The position numbers and the translations under genes are program-made. 64,000 nt of DNA from Meridianimarinicoccus roseus (GTDB lineage Bacteria; Pseudomonadota; Alphaproteobacteria; Rhodobacterales; Rhodobacteraceae), in assembly GCF_003172915.1 (NCBI RefSeq), contig NZ_QGKU01000003.1, forward strand, positions 62,001-126,000. Direction: 5' to 3'. Within the stretch, counting starts at the first letter, position 1; every line of letters begins with the position of its first letter. The notes under the pieces were generated by a model. The model was not told where the DNA came from. It did not search any database and worked only from the letters and a program-made list of their open reading frames with translations. Positions 1 to 8,064 of the stretch are shown here, one piece after another.

Positions 1-1023
1 CACGCGCACTGCCACGTCGTCATAGCTGGCCCAGGCATCGTAGATCGCCGTGTGCACCATTGCGTAGGCGCGGGATGCGACGGTGGGTCCGTTTGGGCCG
101 ACATTCTCGATGATCATCTGCTGCACGGTTCGGTCCCAGATCACGCTGACCGTGGGATCGGTGTCGTTGACTGTAACCGTCTGCGTGCCGCCACCCACGC
201 GGATAACAGGTACCTCCGGATCGGCATAGATCGCCGCAAGTTCATCAATGCTGAGGTCCGCGTCGGCGAAGCTCACGTTCTCGAACCCCTTTGCGGTGAA
301 CACCTCGCCCGAGAACCGCCCCGTAAAGCTGACCTCATGCCCACTGATGGCGATGTCGTAGCTGCCCAGGTGCCCGGTCAGAACCAGCGTGTCGGTTCCG
401 GTGCCACCGAAGGCCGCGCCCGCGCTGCCATCGGTGGTCAGCCGGTCGTCGCCGCCGCCGAGCCGGACAAGACCCGCGCCTGCCTCCAGAGTAACGTCGT
501 CGTCGCCCGACCCTGCATCCACCGTTGCGACATGCGCCTGCGCCAGTAGCATGTCGTCGCCCGAGCCCAGCCGGATTTTCCCGCCGCCGCCGTCCAAGGT
601 GACGGTGTCATCACCCGACCCCGCGTTCAGATCTTCGACAGTCCCGGCCGCGTCCAGCCGGTCGTCGCCCGACCCGAGCGAGACCCGCCTGGCCCCGTCC
701 TGAAGAGTGATATCGTCGTCGCCCGACCCGGCGCGCAACTGGTCGACCCGCCCTTCGGCCAAAAGCGTGTCGTCACCGCGCCCAAGATCAACCCATCGTG
801 CGCCTTGCATCATCGTTGCGGTGTCGTCGCCGTTTCCGGCGCGAAGGCTCTTCAGCGCGCCAAGCGCCGTCACCGTGTCGTTGCCGTCGCGCAGCAGTGA
901 CGAGATTACTCCAGTGCCCAACGTGACGGTGTCATCGCCTTTCGTGCCGAAATGCAGACGATCGTTGACCACCTGTGGTGCGAAAAAGCCCGGCGTGGCA
1001 GCGGGAGTGCGGTCTCGTCTCAT
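1..1023 (-). CDS. RTX repeat protein fused to a vanadium haloperoxidase-like domain (partial, C-terminus beyond left edge)
   Basis: The reading frame runs from ATG at 1023 to the left edge without a stop, giving 341 residues. Residues ~25-210 hold about ten calcium-binding repeats of the form L-x-x-G-x-G-D-D-x-x-x-L (GSGDDTV, GRGDDTL, GGGDDRL and so on), typical of type I-secreted RTX proteins. A linker follows, then from about residue 290 a helix-rich stretch containing WDRTVQQMI and ASRAYAMVHTAIYDAWASYD. That resembles the N-terminus of vanadium-dependent haloperoxidases of the PAP2 superfamily; this assignment is from memory and the catalytic His/Arg residues lie outside the window. An AAAGGA ribosome site precedes the ATG. 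RTX blocks usually sit at the C-terminus, so an N-terminal block is unusual. The DUF6851 family is an alternative name for the second part. Confidence 0.72.
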   Translation of the reverse strand, partial: MRRDRTPAATPGFFAPQVVNDRLHFGTKGDDTVTLGTGVISSLLRDGNDTVTALGALKSLRAGNGDDTATMMQGARWVDLGRGDDTLLAEGRVDQLRAGSGDDDITLQDGARRVSLGSGDDRLDAAGTVEDLNAGSGDDTVTLDGGGGKIRLGSGDDMLLAQAHVATVDAGSGDDDVTLEAGAGLVRLGGGDDRLTTDGSAGAAFGGTGTDTLVLTGHLGSYDIAISGHEVSFTGRFSGEVFTAKGFENVSFADADLSIDELAAIYADPEVPVIRVGGGTQTVTVNDTDPTVSVIWDRTVQQMIIENVGPNGPTVASRAYAMVHTAIYDAWASYDDVAVRV

Positions 1024-1453
1024 CGAAAATATCCTTTCGGACGCTTAATCGCGCTGGGTCGTCCCGATCTTCCAGCCTGATCATGCTGCCGGGAGCAACC
1101 TGAAGTGCAGGATCACATACGCGTTGCAGGCTAGTGCCTCCGCTTGAGGATATCAAAGGAGCGAAAGAGTATAGGATGCGGCAATTTCGAGAGTCGTACC
1201 TCTACTTTAGAACGTCTGAGCATCAAAGGAGTGGGGCCGCGGTCACGGCCATGCGACTTCCAGTTGGGGGAAGGAAAGCGGTTTGCCGCGCGCCACGGGG
1301 CGGGGCAAGTGCAGCCAAGACCTTGTTTCAGTTGGTTGCCCGGCACCTTGGCTCGCGCGACGGTGCGTCGTTCCGGCCACCGCGGGTGCCGCCGGTGGGA
1401 AATGGACCTGCCAGCTGCAATCGTGCGTGTCTGCGGAGCGTGCGCGCCGCCTG
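1024..1453. other. Non-coding stretch between RTX gene and mct
   Basis: About 430 bases hold the promoter side of the RTX gene and the downstream end of the mct operon. Several short open frames cross it, but none has a recognisable product or a good ribosome site. Apart from the hairpin at 1444-1464 I see nothing. Confidence 0.5.
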
Positions 1454-1464
1454 TCAGGCGGCGC
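1444..1464 (-). terminator. Hairpin over the mct stop codon
   Basis: A perfect 9-bp inverted repeat (GCGCCGCCT and AGGCGGCGC, 3-nt loop) spans the stop codon of mct at the end of the six-gene operon. It has no following T tract, so it may be a 3' stabiliser or a Rho-assisted end rather than a classical intrinsic terminator. Confidence 0.45.
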
Positions 1465-2695
1465 TGTGCAGTTTCGCGCCGTCCGGTCCGCGCACGATGC
1501 CACGGTCGAAAAGCCGCGCGATCTCGGTGTCGTCCAAGCCGGTCACGTCGCTCAAAATCTCCTCGGTATGGGCACCCAACACCGGTGCCGCGCGCGGCGG
1601 ATCGCGCTCCAGCGCCGAGAAACTGGCGGCGTGTCCGGGCACCGGGAAGCGGCCTAGCTGTTCTTGCGCGAGGTCTGTGAAGATCGGGTTGTCGGGCCCT
1701 AGATCAGGGTCTTGCGTCACCGCCTCGTGGACGGTGCGGAATTGTGACCAGGTCAACTTCGCCTCGTCGAACAAATCGGCAACAACCTTGGACGGACGGG
1801 CGGCGAACCACGGGCGCAGGATTGCGGTGATCTGCGCGCGCAGTTCCCAGCGCGCGCCCTCGTCGGCCAGATCGCGGCCCGTGCGGCGGGCCAGCCGGTC
1901 CATCTCGGCCTCGGTCCCCGTAACCTGTACAAGCCCTGTCCATTGCCGCGCGGTCAGGCCGATCACCATGACCCGCTGCCCGTCGGCACACACAAAGTCC
2001 TGCCCGTAGGCGCCGTAAAGCGCATTCCCGGACTTTCCCCGTACAGCGCCGTTCAGGACCGCATCGCCGATCATACCGAGATGGCCCAGCGTGGCGGCGG
2101 CCACGTCCTTGAGCGTCAGCGTCACCTCCTGCCCCGCGCCGGTGCGCAGGCGGTGCCGTTCGGCGGCCAGCACCGACGATACACACATGTGCCCCGCCAC
2201 CAGATCCCAGGCCGGCAAGGCGTTGGCGACCGGCCCGTCATGGTCTTCGGGGCCGGTGATATCGGGAATGCCGAGCGCGGGATTCACCGTGTAGTCCACT
2301 TGCGGGCGACCCTGCCGGTCGCCCAGCAGCGTCACCATCACAAGGTCTTTGCGGTGGCAACTCAGGGTTTCGTAGTCCATCCAGCCGCGCACGCGCAGGT
2401 TGGTCAGGAAAACGCCGGCATCCTTTCCAGGCGCCGTGATTGTGCGGGTAATCAACTCGCGGCCCTCTGGATGGCTCATGTCCACGGCGATGGACCGCTT
2501 GCCCTTGTTCAAGCCGGCCCAGAACAGACTGCGGCCAGATGGTGCCAGCGGCCAGCGACCGGCATCTAGCCCGCCTTGAAGACGGTCGAAGCGGATCACG
2601 TCGGCGCCCATCTGCGCCAGCGTCATCCCCGCCAGCGGCACTGCCACGAAGGCGGACCCCTCGACCACCCGCATTCCTTGAAGAATTCCGGTCAT
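1454..2695 (-). CDS. mct: CaiB/BaiF-type CoA transferase, probable mesaconyl-CoA C1-C4 CoA transferase (2-methylfumaryl-CoA isomerase)
   Basis: This 413-residue family III CoA transferase starts with a region (RVVEGSAFVAVPLAGMTLAQ) close to what I recall of Chloroflexus Mct, which moves CoA within mesaconate from C1 to C4. The intramolecular reaction needs an active-site Asp, matched by Asp164 in LPAWDLVAG. Other matching blocks are LFWAGLNKGKRSIA and DYTVNPALG. The start at 2695 is chosen because the family begins there; an in-frame extension upstream overlaps meh. It is the last gene of the operon, 2 nt after meh. General CaiB transferases such as itaconate CoA-transferase are the alternative. 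The operon neighbour meh supplies the next enzyme of the Mct route, which strengthens the call. Confidence 0.82.
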   Translation of the reverse strand: MTGILQGMRVVEGSAFVAVPLAGMTLAQMGADVIRFDRLQGGLDAGRWPLAPSGRSLFWAGLNKGKRSIAVDMSHPEGRELITRTITAPGKDAGVFLTNLRVRGWMDYETLSCHRKDLVMVTLLGDRQGRPQVDYTVNPALGIPDITGPEDHDGPVANALPAWDLVAGHMCVSSVLAAERHRLRTGAGQEVTLTLKDVAAATLGHLGMIGDAVLNGAVRGKSGNALYGAYGQDFVCADGQRVMVIGLTARQWTGLVQVTGTEAEMDRLARRTGRDLADEGARWELRAQITAILRPWFAARPSKVVADLFDEAKLTWSQFRTVHEAVTQDPDLGPDNPIFTDLAQEQLGRFPVPGHAASFSALERDPPRAAPVLGAHTEEILSDVTGLDDTEIARLFDRGIVRGPDGAKLHSAA

Positions 2696-2697
2696 TC

Positions 2698-3591
2698 TCA
2701 GTCCTCCCAATCCGCTGTTGCCGTCATGCCCATGTGCCCCGCCGCGGCGACGGTGCACATGTCAAGGCTGCCGCCGGCCCCGTGCGTCGCGCAGAGGCGC
2801 AGGTCGCTGTCGTGAAACATCGGGTGGACGCCGCGGAAGCTGAAGCTGTCCGGACGGCGGCCCTTCCAACGCATGGCCTGCGCGATCAGCAGGTTTGCCT
2901 GCAACGGTCCGTGCACCACGAGACCGGGATAGTGTTCTACATCGCGCGCGTAGGGCAGATCGTAGTGGATGCGGTGCGCGTTGAAGGTGATCGCCGAATA
3001 GCGGAACAGCAGTGCGGTGGAGACGGGTTGATGCCGGTCGATGACAAGGTTTTCCGTCGGCGCTGGTCTTTTCGGGGGCGGCTTGAATGTCGGTGCGAAC
3101 GGAAGGTACACGATCGACTGCGTTTCGCGCACGGCGAGTCCCGCGGCGCCGCGCAGTTCGTGTTCGACCACGACGAAGACCATCGGCCCGGCGGCACCGG
3201 ACTTTTCCTCGACAGCGGTGATGGTGGACGATTTGTCCATCCGCTCTCCGACGCGCAGGTCGGCGTAGAATTCCAGCTGCCCGGACGCCCACATCCGGCG
3301 CGAGCGCGGCACCGGGGGAAGGAAGCCGCCGAGGCGCGGATGCCCGTCTTCCGCGAGGCCGTCCATCGGCACGGCGGGAGGGAATGCATACCAGTGCCAC
3401 AAGGGCGGAAGCGCCTCACCCTCTACCGGGGCCGCGTCGTCCGACTGGCCCAGGGTCGCGTGTATGGTGCCCGCGACAGAGGGCGGCACGCAGCCCTGCA
3501 TGCTTTCCTGCCGTCCGATCCAGTCGGACAGGCGCAGTCCGGTGTCGGCGGGGGGTGCCGACACCGGTGCAGAGGCGCGCGCGACACTCAT
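2698..3591 (-). CDS. meh: MaoC/HTD2-type hydratase, probable mesaconyl-C4-CoA hydratase
   Basis: A 297-residue double hot-dog protein of the FAS1-dehydratase/HTD2 type. The N-terminal half (LSDWIGRQESMQG, PLWHWYAFPP) and C-terminal half (AITFNAHRIHYDLPYA, GLVVHGPLQANLLI) match that family; the R-I-H-Y-D box carries the catalytic His/Asp. In the 3-hydroxypropionate bicycle Meh hydrates mesaconyl-C4-CoA to (S)-citramalyl-CoA, which malyl-CoA lyase then splits to acetyl-CoA and pyruvate. Position between mtkB and mct supports that role. The related itaconyl-CoA hydratase cannot be excluded. The start at 3591 is chosen over a far upstream in-frame start because it falls just after the mtkB stop and the protein begins close to the conserved domain. 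Confidence 0.78.
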   Translation of the reverse strand: MSVARASAPVSAPPADTGLRLSDWIGRQESMQGCVPPSVAGTIHATLGQSDDAAPVEGEALPPLWHWYAFPPAVPMDGLAEDGHPRLGGFLPPVPRSRRMWASGQLEFYADLRVGERMDKSSTITAVEEKSGAAGPMVFVVVEHELRGAAGLAVRETQSIVYLPFAPTFKPPPKRPAPTENLVIDRHQPVSTALLFRYSAITFNAHRIHYDLPYARDVEHYPGLVVHGPLQANLLIAQAMRWKGRRPDSFSFRGVHPMFHDSDLRLCATHGAGGSLDMCTVAAAGHMGMTATADWED

Positions 3592-3598
3592 TTCAGCG

Positions 3599-4498
3599 TC
3601 ACGCCGCGCTGCGCGTGGGCGCCAGCAAACGCGCCACTGTTTCGCCCATCGCCGACGGGTTCGGCGCGACCTCGATGCCGCAGGCGCTGAGCAGGGCAAC
3701 CTTCTCTTGCGCGCTTTCGCCGAAGGCCGAGATGATCGCGCCTGCATGGCCCATCTGGCGGCCCTTCGGCGCGGCAAGGCCGGCAATGTATGCGGCGACC
3801 GGCTTGGTCATATGATCGCGCACATAGGCCGCGGCCTCGGCTTCTTGCGGACCGCCGATCTCGCCGATCATGATCACCGCGTCGGTCTCCGGGTCGGCTT
3901 CGAACAATTCCAGGATGTCGCGGAAGGACGAGCCGTTGATCGGATCGCCTCCGATCCCGATGGAAGAAGACACACCGATGCCGAGCGCCTGCATCTGCGA
4001 GGCGGCTTCATAGCCCAGCGTGCCGGATCGGCCCACGATGCCCACGCGGCCGGGGGTATAGATCGCCGGTGGCATGATCCCCATGAATCCCTTCCCAGGA
4101 CTGATGATCCCGGCGCAGTTCGGACCGATCAGGCGCATCTTTCGATCACGCGGAAAGCGGCGCAGGAAGCGCTTCACGCGCATCATGTCCTGTGCCGGGA
4201 TGCCATCGGTCACGCAGACTGCGGTGCGGATCCCGGCATCGGCAGCTTCCATCATCGCGTCCGCCGCAGCGGGCGGCGGCACAAACAGAAGGCTCGCATC
4301 GGCGCCGGTGGCCTCCACGGCTTCGCGCACGGTATTGAAAACGGGTCGGTTCAGAACGGTGGTTCCGCCCTTGCCCGGCGTCACGCCGGCGACCACGCGT
4401 GTGCCGTGCTCGATCATCTCTTGGGCATGGAACTGCCCGATCCGGCCGGAAAGGCCTTGGACGACGACGCGGGTCTCTTCAGTGATGAGAATGGCCAT
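3599..4498 (-). CDS. mtkB: Malate--CoA ligase alpha subunit (succinyl-CoA synthetase alpha-like)
   Basis: A 299-residue CoA-binding/ligase-CoA protein. It shows the CoA-binding Rossmann start (RVVVQGLSGRIGQFHAQ), the GRSGTLGYEAASQM box and the phospho-histidine box GHAGAI. Sequence and length fit either succinyl-CoA ligase or malate thiokinase; the neighbours mcl and sgaA favour malate + ATP + CoA giving malyl-CoA, as in serine-cycle gene clusters. It lies 12 nt after mtkA, with which it forms the heteromeric enzyme in the cytoplasm. A citramalate-, itaconate- or mesaconate-activating role is possible given meh and mct downstream. Confidence 0.82.
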   Translation of the reverse strand: MAILITEETRVVVQGLSGRIGQFHAQEMIEHGTRVVAGVTPGKGGTTVLNRPVFNTVREAVEATGADASLLFVPPPAAADAMMEAADAGIRTAVCVTDGIPAQDMMRVKRFLRRFPRDRKMRLIGPNCAGIISPGKGFMGIMPPAIYTPGRVGIVGRSGTLGYEAASQMQALGIGVSSSIGIGGDPINGSSFRDILELFEADPETDAVIMIGEIGGPQEAEAAAYVRDHMTKPVAAYIAGLAAPKGRQMGHAGAIISAFGESAQEKVALLSACGIEVAPNPSAMGETVARLLAPTRSAA

Positions 4499-4510
4499 AT
4501 CCGTGCCCTT

Positions 4511-5689
4511 TCATTCGGCTGCAATTGTGTGCGGACGGGCGGCGACCGCGGCATGCGCAGCTTCCGAAAGGGTGTCCGCCCCGATGATCGGCAGACCGCT
4601 GTCGCGGATGATCCTGCGCCCCGCTTCCACGTTGGTGCCGGACAGGCGGACCACGACGGGGATCTCGATTCCGACCTCCTTGTAGGCCTGTATCACTCCG
4701 TTCGCGATCCAGTCGCAGCGGTTGATCCCTGCGAAAATGTTCACGAGGATCACGCTGACGTTGGGATCGGACAGCACCGTGCGGAACGCTTGGCAGACAC
4801 GTTCCGGGCTGGCGCCGCCGCCGATGTCGAGGAAATTCGCGGGCGCACCGCCGGCCAGTTGGATCATGTCCATCGAGGCCATGGCAAGCCCGGCGCCGTT
4901 GATGATGCATCCGATGTCGCCATCGAGGCCGACATAGGCCAGTCCGTGGTCGTGGGCGAAGCTCTCGCGCGGGTCTTCCTGGCCCGGATCGCGCAGTGAG
5001 GCGACTTCTTCCCGGCGGAACAACGCATTGGTGTCGAAAGACATCTTGGCATCAAGCGCCACGATGCTGCCGTCGTCGCACACGACCAGCGGATTGATCT
5101 CCACCATCATGGCGTCGAGGTCACGATAGGCGCGGTAGCAGGCCCGCAGCGCAGTGACCATCTGGCCCACCTGCTGGCCCGATAGGCCAAGCCGGAATGC
5201 AAGCTCGCGCGCCTGGTAATCCGCGAGTCCGACAGCCGGGTCGATCACCATGCGGATCAGGCTCTCGGGATCCTCTTCGGCCAGGTCCTCGATTTCCATC
5301 CCGCCATGCCCGGAGGCAACGATCATGATGCGTTCGGACTTCCGGTCCAGCACGAACCCCAGATAGAGTTCCCGCGCAATGTTCGAGGCTTCCTCGATCC
5401 ACAACCGGTCGATGCGTTTGCCTGCGGCGCCGGTCTGCTTCGTGACCAGCGTTGTGCCCAGAAGTCCGGATGCGAACTCTCGCACTTCGGCGTCGGACCG
5501 GCAGAGCTTTACTCCGCCAGCCTCGCCGCGCCCGCCCGAATGGACCTGCGCCTTGACCACGCAGACCTCGCCGCCGAGGGTGCGAAAGAGATGAGCGGCC
5601 TGTTCGGGTGTGAAAGCCACCCCGCCGCGCGGCACCGGCACGCCGAAGCGGGCGAGAATGGCCTTTGCCTGGTGTTCGTGAATATCCAT
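4511..5689 (-). CDS. mtkA: Malate--CoA ligase beta subunit (ATP-grasp, SucC-like)
   Basis: A 392-residue ATP-grasp subunit starting [20 protein letters not shown], the usual SucC/MtkA N-terminus. [17 protein letters not shown] is the nucleotide-binding loop, VEINPLVV the metal/nucleotide box, and the C-terminal part carries [15 protein letters not shown] and [12 protein letters not shown], the region facing the alpha subunit. With MtkB it would activate malate to malyl-CoA for cleavage by the next gene upstream, mcl. The start is well set by the protein family. SucC proper is the alternative; a housekeeping sucCD would be expected next to other TCA genes, not here. Confidence 0.83.
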   Translation of the reverse strand: MDIHEHQAKAILARFGVPVPRGGVAFTPEQAAHLFRTLGGEVCVVKAQVHSGGRGEAGGVKLCRSDAEVREFASGLLGTTLVTKQTGAAGKRIDRLWIEEASNIARELYLGFVLDRKSERIMIVASGHGGMEIEDLAEEDPESLIRMVIDPAVGLADYQARELAFRLGLSGQQVGQMVTALRACYRAYRDLDAMMVEINPLVVCDDGSIVALDAKMSFDTNALFRREEVASLRDPGQEDPRESFAHDHGLAYVGLDGDIGCIINGAGLAMASMDMIQLAGGAPANFLDIGGGASPERVCQAFRTVLSDPNVSVILVNIFAGINRCDWIANGVIQAYKEVGIEIPVVVRLSGTNVEAGRRIIRDSGLPIIGADTLSEAAHAAVAARPHTIAAE

Positions 5690-5712
5690 GACGAGTCCTC
5701 CGGATGTGGCGC

Positions 5713-6666
5713 CTATTCGGCGGCGACCGCCTTGGCGGCGATCGCGTTGGCGGTGTCGATGACGTTTCGCGCCATCTTTTCGCTGGCCGCGTCGATCATC
5801 TTTCCGTCAAGGCTGGCCGCCCCCTTGCCGGCGGCTTCGGCCGCGCGCAGTTCGGCGATGATGCGCTGCGCGCGCGATACCTCGGCATGGGGCGGGCTGA
5901 ACACTTCGTTGGCCATGTCGATCTGGCTGGGATGGATCGCCCACTTGCCTTCGCAGCCCAGTGCCGCTGCGCGGCGCGCGCCGGCCATGTAGCCATCAGG
6001 GTCGCTGAAATCGCCGAATGGTCCGTCGATGGCGCGCAGCCCGTAGGCGCGGCAGGCGATGACCATGCGGGTGATGGATGCGTGCCACTGGTCGCCCGGA
6101 TAGTCGGGGTTCAGCCCGCCGATGTTCACGGTCCGGGCGCGCATGCTGGCCGCGTAGTCGGCCACACCGAAATGCAGCGCCTCCAGCCGTCCGCCGAACT
6201 GGGCGATTGCCTCCACGTTGGCCATGCCAAGCGCTGTTTCGATCAGCGCTTCAAGCCCGACGCGGGTTTCGAGCCCGGCGCCCTGTTCGATCTGGTTCAC
6301 CATCGCCTCGACCATGTAAAGGTCGGACGGCACGCCGACCTTGGGAACGAGCAGCGTGTGCACCCGGTCGCCGGCCTGCTCCATCACATCGACGACGTCA
6401 CGATACATGTAATGGGTGTCAAGCCCGTTGATCCGCACCGATACCGTCTTGCCCTTGGCTGCCCAGTCGATGTCGTTCAGTGCCTGGATCGCGTTCTTGC
6501 GCGCCTGCACCTTCTCAGGAGGTGCGACCGCGTCTTCCAGATCAAGGAACACGAAATCGGCGGCGCTGTCGGCGGCCTTCTCGATCATCGTAGGATTGGA
6601 GGCCGGGACAGCCAGTTCGGACCGGTGAAGGCGCTGTTTGCGCAAGGGATGCAGCGTATGGGACAT
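5713..6666 (-). CDS. mcl: L-malyl-CoA / beta-methylmalyl-CoA lyase
   Basis: A 317-residue HpcH/HpaI aldolase of the length known for Rhodobacter Mcl1 (about 318). Conserved blocks are the start ([20 protein letters not shown]), [12 protein letters not shown] with the Mg-binding acidic residues, [17 protein letters not shown], and [10 protein letters not shown] near the CoA site. The enzyme reversibly cleaves malyl-CoA to acetyl-CoA + glyoxylate and beta-methylmalyl-CoA to propionyl-CoA + glyoxylate; in Chloroflexus the homologue also splits citramalyl-CoA. The start at 6666 is preferred because the conserved domain begins there; an upstream in-frame extension is composed of low-quality sequence. 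It lies 58 nt downstream of sgaA. Confidence 0.9.
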   Translation of the reverse strand: MSHTLHPLRKQRLHRSELAVPASNPTMIEKAADSAADFVFLDLEDAVAPPEKVQARKNAIQALNDIDWAAKGKTVSVRINGLDTHYMYRDVVDVMEQAGDRVHTLLVPKVGVPSDLYMVEAMVNQIEQGAGLETRVGLEALIETALGMANVEAIAQFGGRLEALHFGVADYAASMRARTVNIGGLNPDYPGDQWHASITRMVIACRAYGLRAIDGPFGDFSDPDGYMAGARRAAALGCEGKWAIHPSQIDMANEVFSPPHAEVSRAQRIIAELRAAEAAGKGAASLDGKMIDAASEKMARNVIDTANAIAAKAVAAE

Positions 6667-6724
6667 GTGTGGGATTCCGGATGCTTCGGGGGCGGATGAA
6701 GGGCGGGCCTCAGCGGCCCGCCAG

Positions 6725-7927
6725 TTATTCTGCGGCGACCTGCAGCATCGGGCGCTTGGCGGCCTGCGCCGCGTACCACGCCTGCGCGGCGCCGACGCCC
6801 GCGCCCAGTTGCAGCTTAACACCCGCGCGGTAGAGCGCCATTTCGGCGACCGACAGCGCGGTCAGGCACATCGCCTCGTTCAGATCCCCGAGATGGCCGA
6901 TGCGGAACACCTTGCCTGCGAGCGGACCAAGTCCGCTGCCGAATGAGGTGTTGAAATCTTCATAGGCGATGCGCAGCACGTCGCGTGCATCCACTTCCGC
7001 TGGCACGCGGATCGCCGACACAGTGTCGGAGTACAGCGTGTGATGTTCCGCCACGAGCGACAGGCCCCAGGCTGATATGCCTCGGCGCACGCCCTCGGCC
7101 AGCCGGTGATGCCGGGCAATGACCTTGTCCAGCCCTTCCTGTTCGATCCGGGCCAGCGAGCGGCGCAGCCCGTGAAACAGCTGGGTTGGCGGCGTGTATG
7201 GGAAGTAGCCGTCCGCGTTCATCTTCAGCATGTCGGCGAATTCGAAATAGGCCCGGCGCATTGTCGCGTGGCGGGACGCCTCCAGCGCCTTTTCGCTGAT
7301 CCCGAGAATGCCGAGGCCGGCCGGAAGCATAAGACCCTTCTGGCTTCCGGTGACGACCAGATCGACCTCCCACTCGTCCATCCGGAAGTCGAGAGACGCG
7401 ACCGAGGACACGCCATCGACGAACAGCAGGGCGTCGTGGAAGTTCTCGTCCAGCGCGCGGCGCACCGCGGCGACGTTTGATGCGACCCCCGTTGCGGTCT
7501 CGTTCTGGGTGACGAAGACGGCCTTGATCTTGTCATCGCGATCGGCGGCAAGGCGGCGGGCGAATTCCTTCACGGGTGTACCCGCGCCCCACGGCAGGTC
7601 CACCACTTCCACGTCGAGACCGAGCCTCTGGGCCATCTCGACCCACAGGCCCGAGAACTGGCCGTGGCGCGCCATCAGCACCTTGTCGCCGGGATTGAGC
7701 GTGTTCGTGATCGCGGCTTCCCACGCGCCGGTGCCGGAGCCGGGGAAGAACATGACGGTGCCTGTCGTAGTGCGCAGGACCGATTTCATGCCCGCGAACA
7801 GGCCGAGTGTCAGCTCGCCGAAATCGGCGGCGCGCATGTCCTGCATGGGCACGTTCATGGCCTGACGGACCGTTTCGGGTACGTTGGTGGGGCCTGGGAT
7901 GAAAAGATGTGTTTGACCGGTGCGCAT
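6725..7927 (-). CDS. sgaA: Serine--glyoxylate aminotransferase
   Basis: A 400-residue class V aminotransferase, first gene of the operon. FIPGPTNVPETVRQAM is the family N-terminus, and the PLP lysine lies in TGSQKGLMLPAG. It transfers the amino group of serine to glyoxylate, giving hydroxypyruvate and glycine; glyoxylate would come from malyl-CoA lyase. The start at 7927 has a strong AGGAGG site six bases upstream, which rules out the long in-frame extension. The nested palindrome at 8010-8047 lies in the shared upstream region with the divergent regulator, so both are probably controlled by it. A related alanine- or aspartate-glyoxylate transaminase is less likely. Confidence 0.9.
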   Translation of the reverse strand: MRTGQTHLFIPGPTNVPETVRQAMNVPMQDMRAADFGELTLGLFAGMKSVLRTTTGTVMFFPGSGTGAWEAAITNTLNPGDKVLMARHGQFSGLWVEMAQRLGLDVEVVDLPWGAGTPVKEFARRLAADRDDKIKAVFVTQNETATGVASNVAAVRRALDENFHDALLFVDGVSSVASLDFRMDEWEVDLVVTGSQKGLMLPAGLGILGISEKALEASRHATMRRAYFEFADMLKMNADGYFPYTPPTQLFHGLRRSLARIEQEGLDKVIARHHRLAEGVRRGISAWGLSLVAEHHTLYSDTVSAIRVPAEVDARDVLRIAYEDFNTSFGSGLGPLAGKVFRIGHLGDLNEAMCLTALSVAEMALYRAGVKLQLGAGVGAAQAWYAAQAAKRPMLQVAAE

Positions 7928-8009
7928 GGGATGTCCTCCTGAACTGGACCCTGCGTAAGCCGGTGTGACCCGATGCTGCAAAGGCAAACGGGTCGCGCTG
8001 TGTGCGCAC

Positions 8010-8047
8010 AAGTTCACAAAAATCACAATTTGTGATGTTGTGAACTT
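8010..8047. promoter_or_regulatory. Nested palindromic operator between sgaA operon and the ScfR-type regulator
   Basis: An outer 10-bp perfect inverted repeat (AAGTTCACAA at 8010-8019, TTGTGAACTT at 8038-8047) encloses an inner one (ATCACAA 8022-8028, TTGTGAT 8030-8036). The hexamer TCACAA therefore occurs four times, twice per strand, around one centre. It lies 18 bp before the regulator start and 83 bp before sgaA. It is the obvious binding site for the adjacent regulator and could serve both autoregulation and operon control; binding itself is inferred. Confidence 0.7.
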
Positions 8048-8064
8048 CGTGCTACACGAAACCC

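Noticed and set aside
389-1048. Pro/Ser-rich plus-strand proteins opposite the RTX region
   Set aside because: They are the antisense reading of GGxGDD repeats, which gives SSPDP repeats on the other strand.
3464-4999. Plus-strand open frame of 511 codons opposite mtkB/mtkA
   Set aside because: Antisense shadow of the ligase genes with biased composition.
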